A stretch of 64,000 nucleotides of DNA from Variovorax sp. IB41 (GCF_016405905.1 NZ_JAEFCB010000001.1:558001-622000), one strand, 5' to 3'; numbered from the stretch's first letter, positions 55,701 to 63,885 are shown. The notes: generated by a model not told the origin, from the letters alone. Numbers and translations: made by a program.

Positions 55701-56967
55701 TGCGCTCAACGGCTTCGGCCTGAACCTCTTCGGCTGGCAGCCCGACTTCGTGCAGGAGGCGGTGAGAAAGCAGCTGGACGCGGGCTACGAAATCGGCCCG
55801 CAGCATCCGCTCGCGGCCGACGTGACGCGCCTCTTGTGCGAGCTCACCGGCTGCGAGCGCGCGGGCCTGTGCAACACCGGCTCCGAGGCCGTGATGGCGG
55901 CGCTGCGCATCGCGCGCACCGTCACCGGCCGCAGCACGGTGGCCGTCTTCACCGGCTCCTACCACGGCACCTTCGACGAAGTGCTGGTGCGCGCCGGCAA
56001 GGGCGGCAAGGGCCTGTCGGCGGCGCCCGGCGTGATGAGCGGCATGTTCGGCGACGTGCGCGTGCTGGACTACGGCACGCCCGAGGCGCTGGCCTTCATC
56101 CGCGAGAACGCGGAAGACCTGGCCGCGGTGCTGGTCGAGCCGGTGCAGAGCCGCCGGCCCGACTTCCAGCCCCGGGAGTTCCTGCACGCGGTGCGCGATG
56201 TCACCACGCAAAGCGGCACCTGCCTCATCTTCGACGAGGTCATCACGGGCTTTCGCACGGGGTTGGGCGGCGCGCAGGAACTCTTCGGCGTGCGCGCCGA
56301 CCTGGCCACCTACGGCAAGGTGATCGGCGGCGGTTTCCCGGTCGGCGTGATCGCGGGCAAGCGCCCGTTCATGGACGCGCTGGACGGCGGTGCATGGCAG
56401 TACGGCGACGATTCGATTCCGGGCGTGGGCGTGACCTACTTCGCCGGCACCTTCGTGCGGCACCCGCTCGCGCTGGCCGCGTGCAAGGCCTCGCTCGAAC
56501 ACCTGAAGGCCGCGGGCCCCGCGCTGCAGGCCGCGCTCGGCGCGAGCACCACCGCGATGGCCGAGGAGCTCACCGGCTGGTGCGCCGAGGTCGGCGCGCC
56601 GATCGCCATTCGCCACTTCGCCTCGCTCTGGCGCGTGAACTGGCTCGAAGACCATCCGCTGCAGGACCTGCTCTTTGCCATGATGCGCAGCCGCGGCGTG
56701 CACATCCTGGACAACTTCCCGTGCTTCCTCACGACGGCGCACAGCCAGGAAGACATCGCGACGATCCAGCGCGCGTTCAAGGAATCGGTGGCCGAGATGC
56801 AGGAGTCGGGGTTCCTGCCGCGCCGAACGCCGGCCGTGCCGGCCTTCGACATGCGAAAGCCCGCCGAGGAAGGCTCGGTGCTCGGCCGCGACGTGGACGG
56901 CCAGCCGTTCTGGTATGTGCCGGGCAGCGCGGACGCGATCCAGATCTCGAACGGGCGGGCCGCATGA
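49702..56967 (+). CDS. Hybrid NRPS-PKS megasynthase: (C remnant)-A-T-KS-AT-T-aminotransferase
   Basis: The 2421-residue protein has a short C-domain-like N-terminus (to about 185), an adenylation domain (about 186-680, YTSGSTGIPKG and NGYGPTECT), carrier 1 (FFDLGGNSLLVLQVL), a ketosynthase (about 790-1220; Cys963 in NTACSTSL, EAHGTATPMGDP, KSNVGHM), an acyltransferase (about 1315-1670; Ser1406 in GHSVGEF, HAFHS for malonyl-CoA), carrier 2 (Ser1759 in LGLDSLT), an Ala/Pro/Met/Gln-rich linker, and a class III aminotransferase (about 1907-2400; Lys2206 in YGKVIGGGFPVG). There is no ketoreductase. It should load an amino acid, extend it by two carbons and transaminate the beta-keto group. It overlaps the next gene by four bases. 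Confidence 0.93.
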   Translation: METQTVPLAQTPAASGPSLNDLFVAQPSLEAGGGRFTATLALDADLAQRSLAALGTTGHLPDTLFAGAWQLLQARWLGQPLPSATASAWLAQLDRDRRTTAEPSDAPLRLRFDAPSSHLACLHLEIAPGLMDARAADRLLAAITDTAADLLDRPDAPLGDIRTLPAADRHDQLAAWNTAPSTLDRALTVPALFSRQAAAAPDAVAIVEGDAAMRYGELDERSDRLAQRLQRLGVQAGDNVGLMLERSMAAIVAMLGILKAGAAYVPVPADFPAERVANMLGQAGATHVLTSEALGHLVPADRTAVLLDAPEDDTHRTLQNTPRIDGESVAYLMYTSGSTGIPKGTAISHRAILRLVVGVDYVDLAPGRAVLHAAPLAFDASTLEIWGPLLNGGRCVVHDERVPTGAGLARTIARHDVHTAWLTAALFNAVIDSDPQHLAGLSHLFTGGEALSVAHVRRALDALPGLALSNGYGPTECTTFAATHRIERESLAAGLRSVPLGRPIKDTVLRVLSPSLALLPSGLVGELCIGGHGLAHGYLGQPELTAARFVPDPFGGPDDRLYRTGDLARWLPDGTVEFIGRIDGQVKIHGHRIETGEVEAAILAHPAIQSCAVVARPGGDGALRLVAYLVARSQPLPWDVLRAHLAARLPAAMLPSAPVWLAQLPVTPNGKLDRKALPEPAGERPELAQPYEEPRDALEQQVCDAFARALCIAKAGRNDNFFDLGGNSLLVLQVLADLQRDDAPTLSTNLFFRQPTPAAIAAQLQPAEAIAQPVLTTARGTTAHRAPADAPEAIALIATAGRFPGAGDVEQFWDNLVAGRDTVSFFDDATLDAGVSQALRNDPAYVRARGVIEGIENFDAAFFGIGPKEATLMDPQHRVFLEICWECLERAGYVPDEAPGPVGVYAGTYNATYFQRHVASRPDLVEAVGEFQVMLANEKDYITTRVANRLNLRGPAVSVNTACSTSLVAVSQAFHALRTGQCYMALAGGASVTCPPRSGYLYNEGSMLSPDGHTRSFDAEAKGTVFSDGAAVVLLKRLADAEADGDTIYAVLRSACVNNDGGAKASFTAPSVDGQAAVIRAALAAADVDAQSIGYVEAHGTATPMGDPIEVEALAVAYAEHTDARGYCTLGSLKSNVGHMVTAAGAAGLIKAALSLHHEQIPPTAHFTAPNPSIDFARTPFFVTNQLQPWPRADLPRRAGVSSFGVGGTNAHVVLEEAPARAAAAPVTAGIHVLPLSARSEAALAVATQQLAAHLEAHPGLALADAAFTLSVGRKAHAFRRAVVAADATEAIAALRMDDAPWRTSGSIAARAPQPVLMFPGQGAQYAGMGRALHASDAVFAAAFDDCLRALEGTTDFDLRERMFSDDPAALAPTAVTQPALFTLEYALARRLLSLGLRPHALIGHSVGEFVAAVIAGVMRLEDAARLVARRGALMQAMPAGTMLSVRLGADDLAARLASSPSVSLAAENGPTACVAAGPTEAVAELQAALEAEGIACRALQTSHAFHSSMMDGAVAPFEALVAEVALHAPAIPIFSTLTGRLLDDAEATSPAYWAKHLRGTVRFSSALQSAAAAAANPVFVEAGPRNTLATLVRQHGAKTLALTSKTGIAAVSLLHGEPADEARTLRLAAARLWTCGADVELARLAARAGARRVCLPTYPFERKRLWVDIAPIASTAFTAPVASAAPMPTALLPALSVPTVSLEPTVTAAVPSTSSTPAPSSASSAVGTRLRTLFEDISGIDMAEAEGHAAFAELGLDSLTLTQAATQIKKTFKVNLSFRQLMENYRSFDALTAFLQQSLPPEAVPVAAATAAPVTVQEAMQPMAQMAPVVQMASQLPQLPAGAVNQLIAQQMELMRQQLALLSGSTAAVAMAVPATVSVPAVAMQPVQPAQTQDASPDAPREPVRYDVAKAFGAIARIHTKATAEPSARQKARLAAFVRRYVARTQNSKRFTEDNRAHMADPRVVNGFRPITKEITYQIVIERSKGSKMWDIDGNEYVDALNGFGLNLFGWQPDFVQEAVRKQLDAGYEIGPQHPLAADVTRLLCELTGCERAGLCNTGSEAVMAALRIARTVTGRSTVAVFTGSYHGTFDEVLVRAGKGGKGLSAAPGVMSGMFGDVRVLDYGTPEALAFIRENAEDLAAVLVEPVQSRRPDFQPREFLHAVRDVTTQSGTCLIFDEVITGFRTGLGGAQELFGVRADLATYGKVIGGGFPVGVIAGKRPFMDALDGGAWQYGDDSIPGVGVTYFAGTFVRHPLALAACKASLEHLKAAGPALQAALGASTTAMAEELTGWCAEVGAPIAIRHFASLWRVNWLEDHPLQDLLFAMMRSRGVHILDNFPCFLTTAHSQEDIATIQRAFKESVAEMQESGFLPRRTPAVPAFDMRKPAEEGSVLGRDVDGQPFWYVPGSADAIQISNGRAA

Positions 56968-59900
56968 ACGCCGTTCTTCGCCCCACCTCGGCCGCCCTGG
57001 GCTCGGCCGCCAACGTCGGCGCATTCGTCGAATGCGTGATTCCCACCACCGAGTCGCAGCGCGAGGTCTGGCTCGGCGCCATGCTCAGCCCCGAGGCATC
57101 GCTGGCCTACAACGAATCGGTGCTGCTGCGCCTGCGCGGCCCGCTGGACCGCCAGGCCATGGCGCGCGCCGTGGCGCAGCTGGTGGCGCGGCACCAGTCG
57201 CTGCGCGCCACCATCTCGCCCGACGGCACCTGCATGCTGGTCGGCCAGGCCGAGCCCGATCCGCTGGTGCAGCAGGACCTGGAGCCGCTCGATGCCGAGG
57301 CGCGCGCGCTGGCGCTGGCCGACGCGCACGACGCGGCGGTGGGCACGCCGTTCTCGCTGGAGCACGGGCCGCTCTTTCGGGCCGTGCTCTATCGCCTGGG
57401 CGAAGGGGAGCATGAGCTCCTCATGTCGGCGCACCACGTGGTGTGCGACGGCTGGTCGTGGGCGGTGGTCACCGAGCAGTTGGGCCATCTCTATGCCGAA
57501 CAGACCGGCGAGGGCCTGCCGCTGAAGGCGGCGCCCACCTTCGACGCCTTCGCCACCGAGGAAGCCGCAGAGGCCGCGCACCCCGACATGCAAGGCCACA
57601 TCGACTACTGGCTGGAACGCTTCTCGGGCGGCACGCTGCCGGTGCTCGACCTGCCGCCGGACCACCCGCGCCCCGCCGTGCGCACCTTCGCCTCGCGTCG
57701 CACCGAGCGGCTGCTCGACCGGCGCCTGGTGACCACGCTGCGCGGCATGAGCGCCCGCACCGGCGCGAGCCTTTTCGCGGGGCTGCTCGCGGGCTTCGTC
57801 GCCACGCTGCACCGCCTCACCGGGCAGGACGACATCGTGGTCGGCATCCCGGCCTCGGGGCAACTGGCGCGCGACATGCCCGGCCTCGTGGGCCACTGCG
57901 TGAACCTGCTGCCGCTGCGCATCGCCGCGCACGCCACGCTGCGCTTCGATGCGCTCATGGGCGAGTGCAGCACCACCGTGCTGGATGCGTTCGACCACCA
58001 GTCGCTCACCTACGGCGCGCTGCTGGGCAAGCTCGCGCTGCAGCGCGATGCGAGCCGCCTGCCGCTGGTGAGCGTGATGTTCAACGTCGACCCCGACGTG
58101 GCCGGCAGCGCGCAGACCTTCTCGGGCCTGCACGTGGAGCAGGACACCGTGGCGCGCCGCTGCGAGAACTTCGAGCTCTTCCTCAACCTGCGGCCGCTCG
58201 ATGGCGGGCTGCAGATCGAGGCCCAGTACAACACCGACCTCTACGACGAGGAAAGCGTGCAGCGCTGGCTCGACATGTTCGAGTGCGTGCTGCGCTCGGC
58301 CGCGCGCAGCCCGGCCGACGCGATCGGCCGGCTGGAGGTGCTCTCGCCCGAGGCGGCGAACGCGCTCGCCGCGCTGCAGCCACCGCCCACGCCGCTGCAA
58401 GGCCTGCCGCTCGCGCACGCCGGCTTCATGGCACGCGCGCTGCTGCAGCCCACGCGCCCCGCGGTGCGCGACGGCGCGCGCACCTGCAGCTACGCCGAGC
58501 TCGATGCGCGCTCCAACCGCCTGGCCCATGCGCTGCGCGCACGCGGCATCGGCAGCGGCGAAACCGTGGGCCTGTGCCTGGAGCGGGGCCTGGACATGGT
58601 CGTGGCGCTGCTGGCGGTGCTCAAGTCCGGCGCGGCCTACGTGCCGCTGGACCCGGCCTTTCCGCAGGCGCGGCTGGACCACTACGCGGTGGACGCGAGC
58701 CTCACCCTCCTTGTCACCACCTCGGACATCGCGGCCGCGCCGCGCCGCTGGAATGCCGACGCGGCCGCGCGCATCTTCGAGATCGACCGCGACACCGCCT
58801 GGCTGCAGGAGCCGGCCAGTGCGCTGGAACCGGGCAGCGGCGACGCCGGCCCCGACGACGCCGCCTACGTGATCTACACCTCCGGCTCCACGGGCCTGCC
58901 CAAGGGCGTGCGCGTGCCGCACGGCGCGGTGGCCAACCTGCTCGCCTCGATGCAGAAGGCGCCGGGCATCGGCGCGAACGACCGGATCGCCGCGGTGACC
59001 ACGCTGTCGTTCGACATCCACGTGGCCGAGATCCTGCTGCCGCTGGCGGCCGGCGCCGAAGTGGTGATGGTCCAGCGCGAGACGGCGATCGACGGCAACC
59101 GCCTGCGCGCGCTGCTGGAGTCCGAGGACATCACGGTGCTGCAGGCCACGCCCGGCATGTGGCAGTTGCTGCTGGATGCCCAATGGGCCGGCACCAAGGT
59201 CTTCCGCGGCTGGATCGGCGGCGAAGCCGTGCGCGCCCGGCTCGCGTTCGACCTGCTGGACCGCGCCGCCGAGATCTGGAACGTCTACGGCCCCACCGAG
59301 ACCACCGTGTGGTCCACCGCATGGAACATGCAGCGCGAGACGATCGCCGCGCGCGGCATGTCCGTCGGCACGCCCATCGACAACACCGAGGTGTGGATCC
59401 TGGACGCCGAGATGCAGCCCTGCCCCATCGGCGTGCCCGGCGAGATCTGCATCGGCGGCGAAGGCCTCACGCTGGGCTACCACGAGCGGGCCGAGCTCAC
59501 GGCCGAGCGCTTCGTCACGGCGCGCGTGCTGGGCCACAACCGCGCGGTGTACCGCACCGGCGACCGCGGCCGCTGGCGCAACGACGGCCTCATCGAGCAC
59601 CTGGGGCGGCTGGACTTCCAGGTGAAGGTGCGCGGCTACCGCATCGAGCCCGGCGAGATCGAGGCGCGCTGCAACGAAGTGGCCGGCGTGTCGCGCAGCG
59701 TGGTGATGGCGCGCGAAGACCACCCGGGCGACGTGCGGCTGGTGGCCTACCTGGCGCTGGTGCCGGGCGCCGCGTTCGAGCTCGATGCGCTGATGCAGCA
59801 CCTGCGCGAGCGCCTGCCGGCCTTCATGCTGCCGCAGCACGTGGTCACGCTCAAGAGCCTGCCCACGTTGCCCAACGGCAAGCTCGATCGCGTCTCGCTG

Positions 59901-62024
59901 CCCGCGCCGCAGGCCGTGCCGCGCGGCGAGGTGCGGCGCGGCGCGGCCCCGCGCAACGACGCCGAGCGCACCGTGCTCGCGGCCATGGAACAGGTGCTGA
60001 GCCTGCCCGGGCTGGACATGCACGACGACTTCTTCACGATGGGCGGCCATTCGCTGCTGGCCGCGCGGCTGGCCACGCTCCTGAGCCGCGAATTCCAGGT
60101 CACGCTGCCGCTGCGCACGCTGTTCGAGGCGCCCACGGCCGAGCGGCTGGCCGCGGCCATCGCGGTGCTGCAGGGCGCCGGCGGCGGCATGCAGAAGGCG
60201 CTGCCGTTCCGGCCCGATCGCGTGGCCGCGCCCATGACGCCTTCGCAGGAGCGCATCCGCTTCATGGAAGAGCTGCACCCGGGCCGCTCGGTCTACAACG
60301 TGCCCTCGGCGCAGCGGCTCGTGGGGCCGCTCGACGTGGCGCGCTTCGAGGCGGCGCTGGCCGAAATCATCCGCCGCCAGCCCGCGCTGCGCACCTCGGT
60401 GGGCACCGAGCCGACCTCGGGACAGCCCGTGCAATCGATATCGCGGCGTGTGGAATTTTCGCTGCCGCTCGTCGACCTGCGCGGCCTGCCCGCGGACCAG
60501 CGCGAGGCCGAGCTGGCCGAGCGCATGCAGGAGCTGGCCGACCAGCCGATCGACCTGCACCGCGCGCCGATGGCCCATGCGGCGCTGTTCCAGGTGGACG
60601 ACGACGACCATGCCTTCGTGTTCGTGCCGCACCACCTCGTCTGGGACGGCTGGTGCTTCGACCTCTTCCAGCGCGAGCTCACCGCGATCTACGACGCCGC
60701 CGAGCGCGGCCGCCCGCATGCGCTGGCGCCGCTGGCCACCACGCACGGCGACTACGCCGAGTGGCTCACGCAGTGGATGCGCGAGCCCGAGTTCCGCCAG
60801 CAGCTGGACTTCTGGCGCCGCCGCTTCGAGAGCGCGCCCGTGCCGCGCGCCCCCCGCACCGACATGCCGCGGCGCGCGGGCAAGAGCGGCCAGGGCGGCA
60901 CGCAGTGGATCCACATCGACCTGGCCACCACCGCGCGGCTGCGCGAGGTCGCGCGCAGCATGGAAGTGACGCTGAGCATGCTCACCTTCGGCCTCTACGC
61001 GCTCACCATGAGCCAGGTCATCGGCAGCGAATCGATCGTCATCGCCAACCCGGTGCGCGGCCGCCAGCAGCCCGAGACCGAGGACGTGATGGGCGTCTTC
61101 AACAACGTGCTGCCGGTGTCGCTGCAGATCGACACGGCGCAATCGCTGCCGGACTTCATGCGCTACGTGAAGCAGGAACTGCTCACGCTCATGAACTACC
61201 AGCAGGTGCCGTTCGAGCGCATGGTGGCCGACGGCGGCCTGGGCAGCCAGAACCGGGGCGCCGGGCCCTACCAGTCGATGTTCTCGTTCCAGGATGCGCG
61301 CGAACGCGCACGCACCCTGGGGAGCCTGCAGACCCGCCAGATGCACCTGATGCAGCGCGGCGCGACCGACGACATCGGCGTGTGGCTGATGGACAAGCCG
61401 CACGGCCTGGAAGGCGCGCTGATCTACAACGCCGACATCTACCTGCGCGAGACCGGCGCGCAGCTGCGCGACCGCTACCTGGAGCTGCTGCACCGCGCCG
61501 CCGACCGCCCCGCGGCCACGCTCGCCTACCTGGCCACCGACGAAGGCTCGGCGAGCGCGGCGTACCTGCGCAAGCTGGCGGCGGCCGAGCCCGAGAAGCC
61601 CAAGGAGGCGCTGGCCACCGCCGCGCCCGTCGCGCCGGGTGCAACCGAAGTGACGGCCGCGCGCATCCCCGTGCAAAGCCTGCTCACGCCCGAGCAGGCC
61701 CCGCTCGCGCAGATCTGGGCCGGCGTGCTGGGCATCGACGTCAACGAGATCCGCGCGAGCGACAACTTCTTCGACCTGGGCGGCGATTCGCTGATGGTGC
61801 TGCGCGCGGTGGAGCAGACCGCGCGGACGCTGGGGGTGCGCGTGGCCTCGCGGCGCTACCTGTTCGAGAACCTGGGCCAGATCGCCGCCTCCCCCTCGCC
61901 GCGCGCCGGCATGGCCGACACCGAGCCGGGCGAGCTGGCGCAGGTGCCGCTCGGCCAGGTCAAGAGCGCATCGCACGAGGGCCTCCTGGGCCGCGCGTTC
62001 GGCGGCTGGCTGCGCAAGGGCTGA
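56964..62024 (+). CDS. Nonribosomal peptide synthetase: C-A-T-C-T
   Basis: The 1686-residue protein has a condensation domain (about 25-470, HHVVCDGWS at 157), an adenylation domain (about 490-980, YTSGSTGLPKG, VYGPTETTVW, NGKLDR), a carrier (FFTMGGHSLLAARL, Ser1030), a second condensation domain (about 1090-1530, HHLVWDGW at 1223) and a final carrier (FFDLGGDSLMVLRA, Ser1609). It should add one amino acid to the product of the first megasynthase and then perform a second condensation whose acceptor is not activated in cis. No thioesterase or reductase ends the protein. Its ATG overlaps the upstream stop (ATGA), and the next gene starts 5 bases after it. Confidence 0.93.
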   Translation: MNAVLRPTSAALGSAANVGAFVECVIPTTESQREVWLGAMLSPEASLAYNESVLLRLRGPLDRQAMARAVAQLVARHQSLRATISPDGTCMLVGQAEPDPLVQQDLEPLDAEARALALADAHDAAVGTPFSLEHGPLFRAVLYRLGEGEHELLMSAHHVVCDGWSWAVVTEQLGHLYAEQTGEGLPLKAAPTFDAFATEEAAEAAHPDMQGHIDYWLERFSGGTLPVLDLPPDHPRPAVRTFASRRTERLLDRRLVTTLRGMSARTGASLFAGLLAGFVATLHRLTGQDDIVVGIPASGQLARDMPGLVGHCVNLLPLRIAAHATLRFDALMGECSTTVLDAFDHQSLTYGALLGKLALQRDASRLPLVSVMFNVDPDVAGSAQTFSGLHVEQDTVARRCENFELFLNLRPLDGGLQIEAQYNTDLYDEESVQRWLDMFECVLRSAARSPADAIGRLEVLSPEAANALAALQPPPTPLQGLPLAHAGFMARALLQPTRPAVRDGARTCSYAELDARSNRLAHALRARGIGSGETVGLCLERGLDMVVALLAVLKSGAAYVPLDPAFPQARLDHYAVDASLTLLVTTSDIAAAPRRWNADAAARIFEIDRDTAWLQEPASALEPGSGDAGPDDAAYVIYTSGSTGLPKGVRVPHGAVANLLASMQKAPGIGANDRIAAVTTLSFDIHVAEILLPLAAGAEVVMVQRETAIDGNRLRALLESEDITVLQATPGMWQLLLDAQWAGTKVFRGWIGGEAVRARLAFDLLDRAAEIWNVYGPTETTVWSTAWNMQRETIAARGMSVGTPIDNTEVWILDAEMQPCPIGVPGEICIGGEGLTLGYHERAELTAERFVTARVLGHNRAVYRTGDRGRWRNDGLIEHLGRLDFQVKVRGYRIEPGEIEARCNEVAGVSRSVVMAREDHPGDVRLVAYLALVPGAAFELDALMQHLRERLPAFMLPQHVVTLKSLPTLPNGKLDRVSLPAPQAVPRGEVRRGAAPRNDAERTVLAAMEQVLSLPGLDMHDDFFTMGGHSLLAARLATLLSREFQVTLPLRTLFEAPTAERLAAAIAVLQGAGGGMQKALPFRPDRVAAPMTPSQERIRFMEELHPGRSVYNVPSAQRLVGPLDVARFEAALAEIIRRQPALRTSVGTEPTSGQPVQSISRRVEFSLPLVDLRGLPADQREAELAERMQELADQPIDLHRAPMAHAALFQVDDDDHAFVFVPHHLVWDGWCFDLFQRELTAIYDAAERGRPHALAPLATTHGDYAEWLTQWMREPEFRQQLDFWRRRFESAPVPRAPRTDMPRRAGKSGQGGTQWIHIDLATTARLREVARSMEVTLSMLTFGLYALTMSQVIGSESIVIANPVRGRQQPETEDVMGVFNNVLPVSLQIDTAQSLPDFMRYVKQELLTLMNYQQVPFERMVADGGLGSQNRGAGPYQSMFSFQDARERARTLGSLQTRQMHLMQRGATDDIGVWLMDKPHGLEGALIYNADIYLRETGAQLRDRYLELLHRAADRPAATLAYLATDEGSASAAYLRKLAAAEPEKPKEALATAAPVAPGATEVTAARIPVQSLLTPEQAPLAQIWAGVLGIDVNEIRASDNFFDLGGDSLMVLRAVEQTARTLGVRVASRRYLFENLGQIAASPSPRAGMADTEPGELAQVPLGQVKSASHEGLLGRAFGGWLRKG

Positions 62025-62028
62025 TGCC

Positions 62029-62886
62029 ATGACCGCCATCGCCTTCGCCACCACCGCTGCGGAACGCACCGCGGCGCAGCCCATCATGTTCGGCCCGGCC
62101 TCGCGCCAGCTCTTCGGGCTGTTCCATCCGGCCGAGAACGACCGCGCCGAAGACAGCGCGGTGCTGGTCTGCCCGCCGTTCGGCCAGGAGGGCCTGCGCA
62201 CCCACCGCTTCTTCAAGGTGCTGGCCGAGCGGTTCGCCCGCACCGGCACGCCGACGCTGCGCTTCGACCTGCACGGCACCGGCGACTCCCCCGGCGACGA
62301 GCGCCTGGGCGAGCTGGACGGCTGGCGGCGCGACCTGTGCGCGGCGCACGAGGAGCTGCGCCGGCGCGCGCCGGACAAGCGCATCGTCTGGGTCGGCGCG
62401 CGCCTGGGCGCCACGCTGGCCGTGCTGGCGGCGCGCAACGGGCGCTGCGACCCGGTGCGGCTGGTGCTGTGGGAACCGGTGATCGACGGCCGCCGCTATG
62501 CGCGGTTCCTGCGCGAACAGCACGTGGCCGCGATCGACGCGACCTTCTGCATCCCCGACCTGGCATGGCGCCGCGACCTGGCCCGCGAGCCCGCGGCGCT
62601 GCCCGACGAGGCGCTGGGCACGGCCCTGTCGCCCGCGCTGCGCGCGCAGCTGGATGCGCTCACGCCCGAATCGCTGCCGCTCACCGCGCTGCACGACACG
62701 CTGGTGCTCGTGCCGCCGGACGACGCGCACACGCCGCAGTGGGCGGCCGAGCAGCAGTCGCGCCACATGCCGGTGCGCCTGGCGTACTTCCAGCACCGGC
62801 TCGACTGGACCGCGGACCCCTACCCCAACAGCGCGATGGTCCCGGCCGATGCGCTCAGCCGTCTGCAGGGGGCGCTTCATGAATGA
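62029..62886 (+). CDS. Alpha/beta-hydrolase, exosortase-associated hydrolase 2-like, no nucleophile Ser
   Basis: The 285-residue protein has an alpha/beta-hydrolase fold (LVCPPFGQEGLRTHRFFKVL, LRFDLHGTGDSPG, DKRIVWVGARLGATLAVLA). The nucleophile elbow reads G-A-R-L-G with Arg125 where Ser is usual, as in relatives annotated as exosortase A-associated hydrolase 2. It may therefore bind acyl groups without hydrolysis, or use another residue. It begins 5 bases after the NRPS stop and overlaps the next hydrolase gene by 8 bases, so it is part of the biosynthetic operon, possibly in product release or transfer. Confidence 0.8.
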   Translation: MTAIAFATTAAERTAAQPIMFGPASRQLFGLFHPAENDRAEDSAVLVCPPFGQEGLRTHRFFKVLAERFARTGTPTLRFDLHGTGDSPGDERLGELDGWRRDLCAAHEELRRRAPDKRIVWVGARLGATLAVLAARNGRCDPVRLVLWEPVIDGRRYARFLREQHVAAIDATFCIPDLAWRRDLAREPAALPDEALGTALSPALRAQLDALTPESLPLTALHDTLVLVPPDDAHTPQWAAEQQSRHMPVRLAYFQHRLDWTADPYPNSAMVPADALSRLQGALHE

Positions 62887-63877
62887 CACGACACGCGCCC
62901 TGCAGGCGACGCAGGTCATCCAGATGCCGCAAGCCACCCGCATGGCGCAGCAGCCGGTGCGCTTCGGCGCGGACGACGCGCTGGTCGGCATGATCACCAC
63001 GCCGGTCGGACAGGCGCCCGCCACCGTCGCCTGCCTCATGTTCAACATGGGCGCCAACCACCGCGTGGGGCCGCGCCGCATCAACGTGAAGCTGGCGCAT
63101 GCGCTGGCCGCGCGCGGCGTCGCGAGCCTGCGGCTGGACCTGGGCGGCATCGGCGACAGCGACGCGCCGGCCACGGCCGCCGACCTGCCCGCGCGCGCCG
63201 TGCTCGACCTGAAGGCCGGCATGGACCTCCTCGAACAGACGCTGGGCATCCGCGAGTTCGTGATCATGGGCATGTGCTCGGGCGCGGAGCACGCCATGTC
63301 CACCGCCGCGGCCGATGCGCGCGTGGTCGGGCTCTCGCTGTTCGACGGCTACGCCTTTCCGCAGCGGCGCACGCGCTGGGAGCGCACGCTCCGGCGCGCG
63401 CTCGCGGCGCCCGCCCATCCCTCGTTCGCGGGCAAGACGCGGCGCTGGCTCAAGCGCCACGTGCTGCGCAGCGAAGCGGCCAAGCCGATGCCCGGCTTCT
63501 TCACGCAGGAGACCTCGCCCGAGGCCACGGCCGCCTGGTTCGGCCGGACCATGGCGCTGCTGGCCGAGCGCAACGTGGCCATGCAGCTTCTCTATTCGGG
63601 CTCGCTGCACGTGTGCGACCGCGACCGCGACCAGCTCGGCGCCTTTCGCCACGAGCCGTTCGCCGAGGCGCTGCAGTACGAATTCATGCGCGAGGTGGAC
63701 CACACGGTCTGCACGGCCGAGGGGCAGCAGCTGTTCCTCGAAGCCGTGGGCGACTGGGTCGCCGAGCGCTGCCTGGGCACCGGCGCCGGCAGCGCGACCG
63801 GTGCCGGACGGCGCGGCGCCGGCCGCCCGGCCGCGAGCACCCCGCGCCCCATGCCCACCAAGTGGGCCGCGCCCTGA
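62879..63877 (+). CDS. Alpha/beta-hydrolase, exosortase-associated hydrolase 1-like
   Basis: The 332-residue protein has VGMITTPVG, LMFNMGANHRVGPRRINVKL, LRLDLGGIGDSDAP and the elbow VIMGMCSGAEHAMS, where Ser134 is in the nucleophile place. VDHTVCTAEGQQLFLEAVGDW probably holds the catalytic His. This resembles exosortase A-associated hydrolase 1. The C-terminal 35 residues (GTGAGSATGAGRRGAGRP and on) are low-complexity. With the preceding hydrolase it may release or transfer the peptide, because the synthetase lacks a thioesterase. This role is inference from position. Confidence 0.82.
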   Translation: MNDTTRALQATQVIQMPQATRMAQQPVRFGADDALVGMITTPVGQAPATVACLMFNMGANHRVGPRRINVKLAHALAARGVASLRLDLGGIGDSDAPATAADLPARAVLDLKAGMDLLEQTLGIREFVIMGMCSGAEHAMSTAAADARVVGLSLFDGYAFPQRRTRWERTLRRALAAPAHPSFAGKTRRWLKRHVLRSEAAKPMPGFFTQETSPEATAAWFGRTMALLAERNVAMQLLYSGSLHVCDRDRDQLGAFRHEPFAEALQYEFMREVDHTVCTAEGQQLFLEAVGDWVAERCLGTGAGSATGAGRRGAGRPAASTPRPMPTKWAAP

Positions 63878-63885
63878 CCACTGCC

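Noticed and set aside
54600..62024. Reading frame continuous from within the first megasynthase into the second, suggesting one fused protein
   Set aside because: The first part is an out-of-frame shadow of the carrier and aminotransferase domains. The real second gene starts at 56964 with an ATGA overlap.
56436..62438. 2000-codon open frame antisense to the second megasynthase
   Set aside because: Same reason: an artefact of GC-rich third positions opposite a well-supported NRPS gene.
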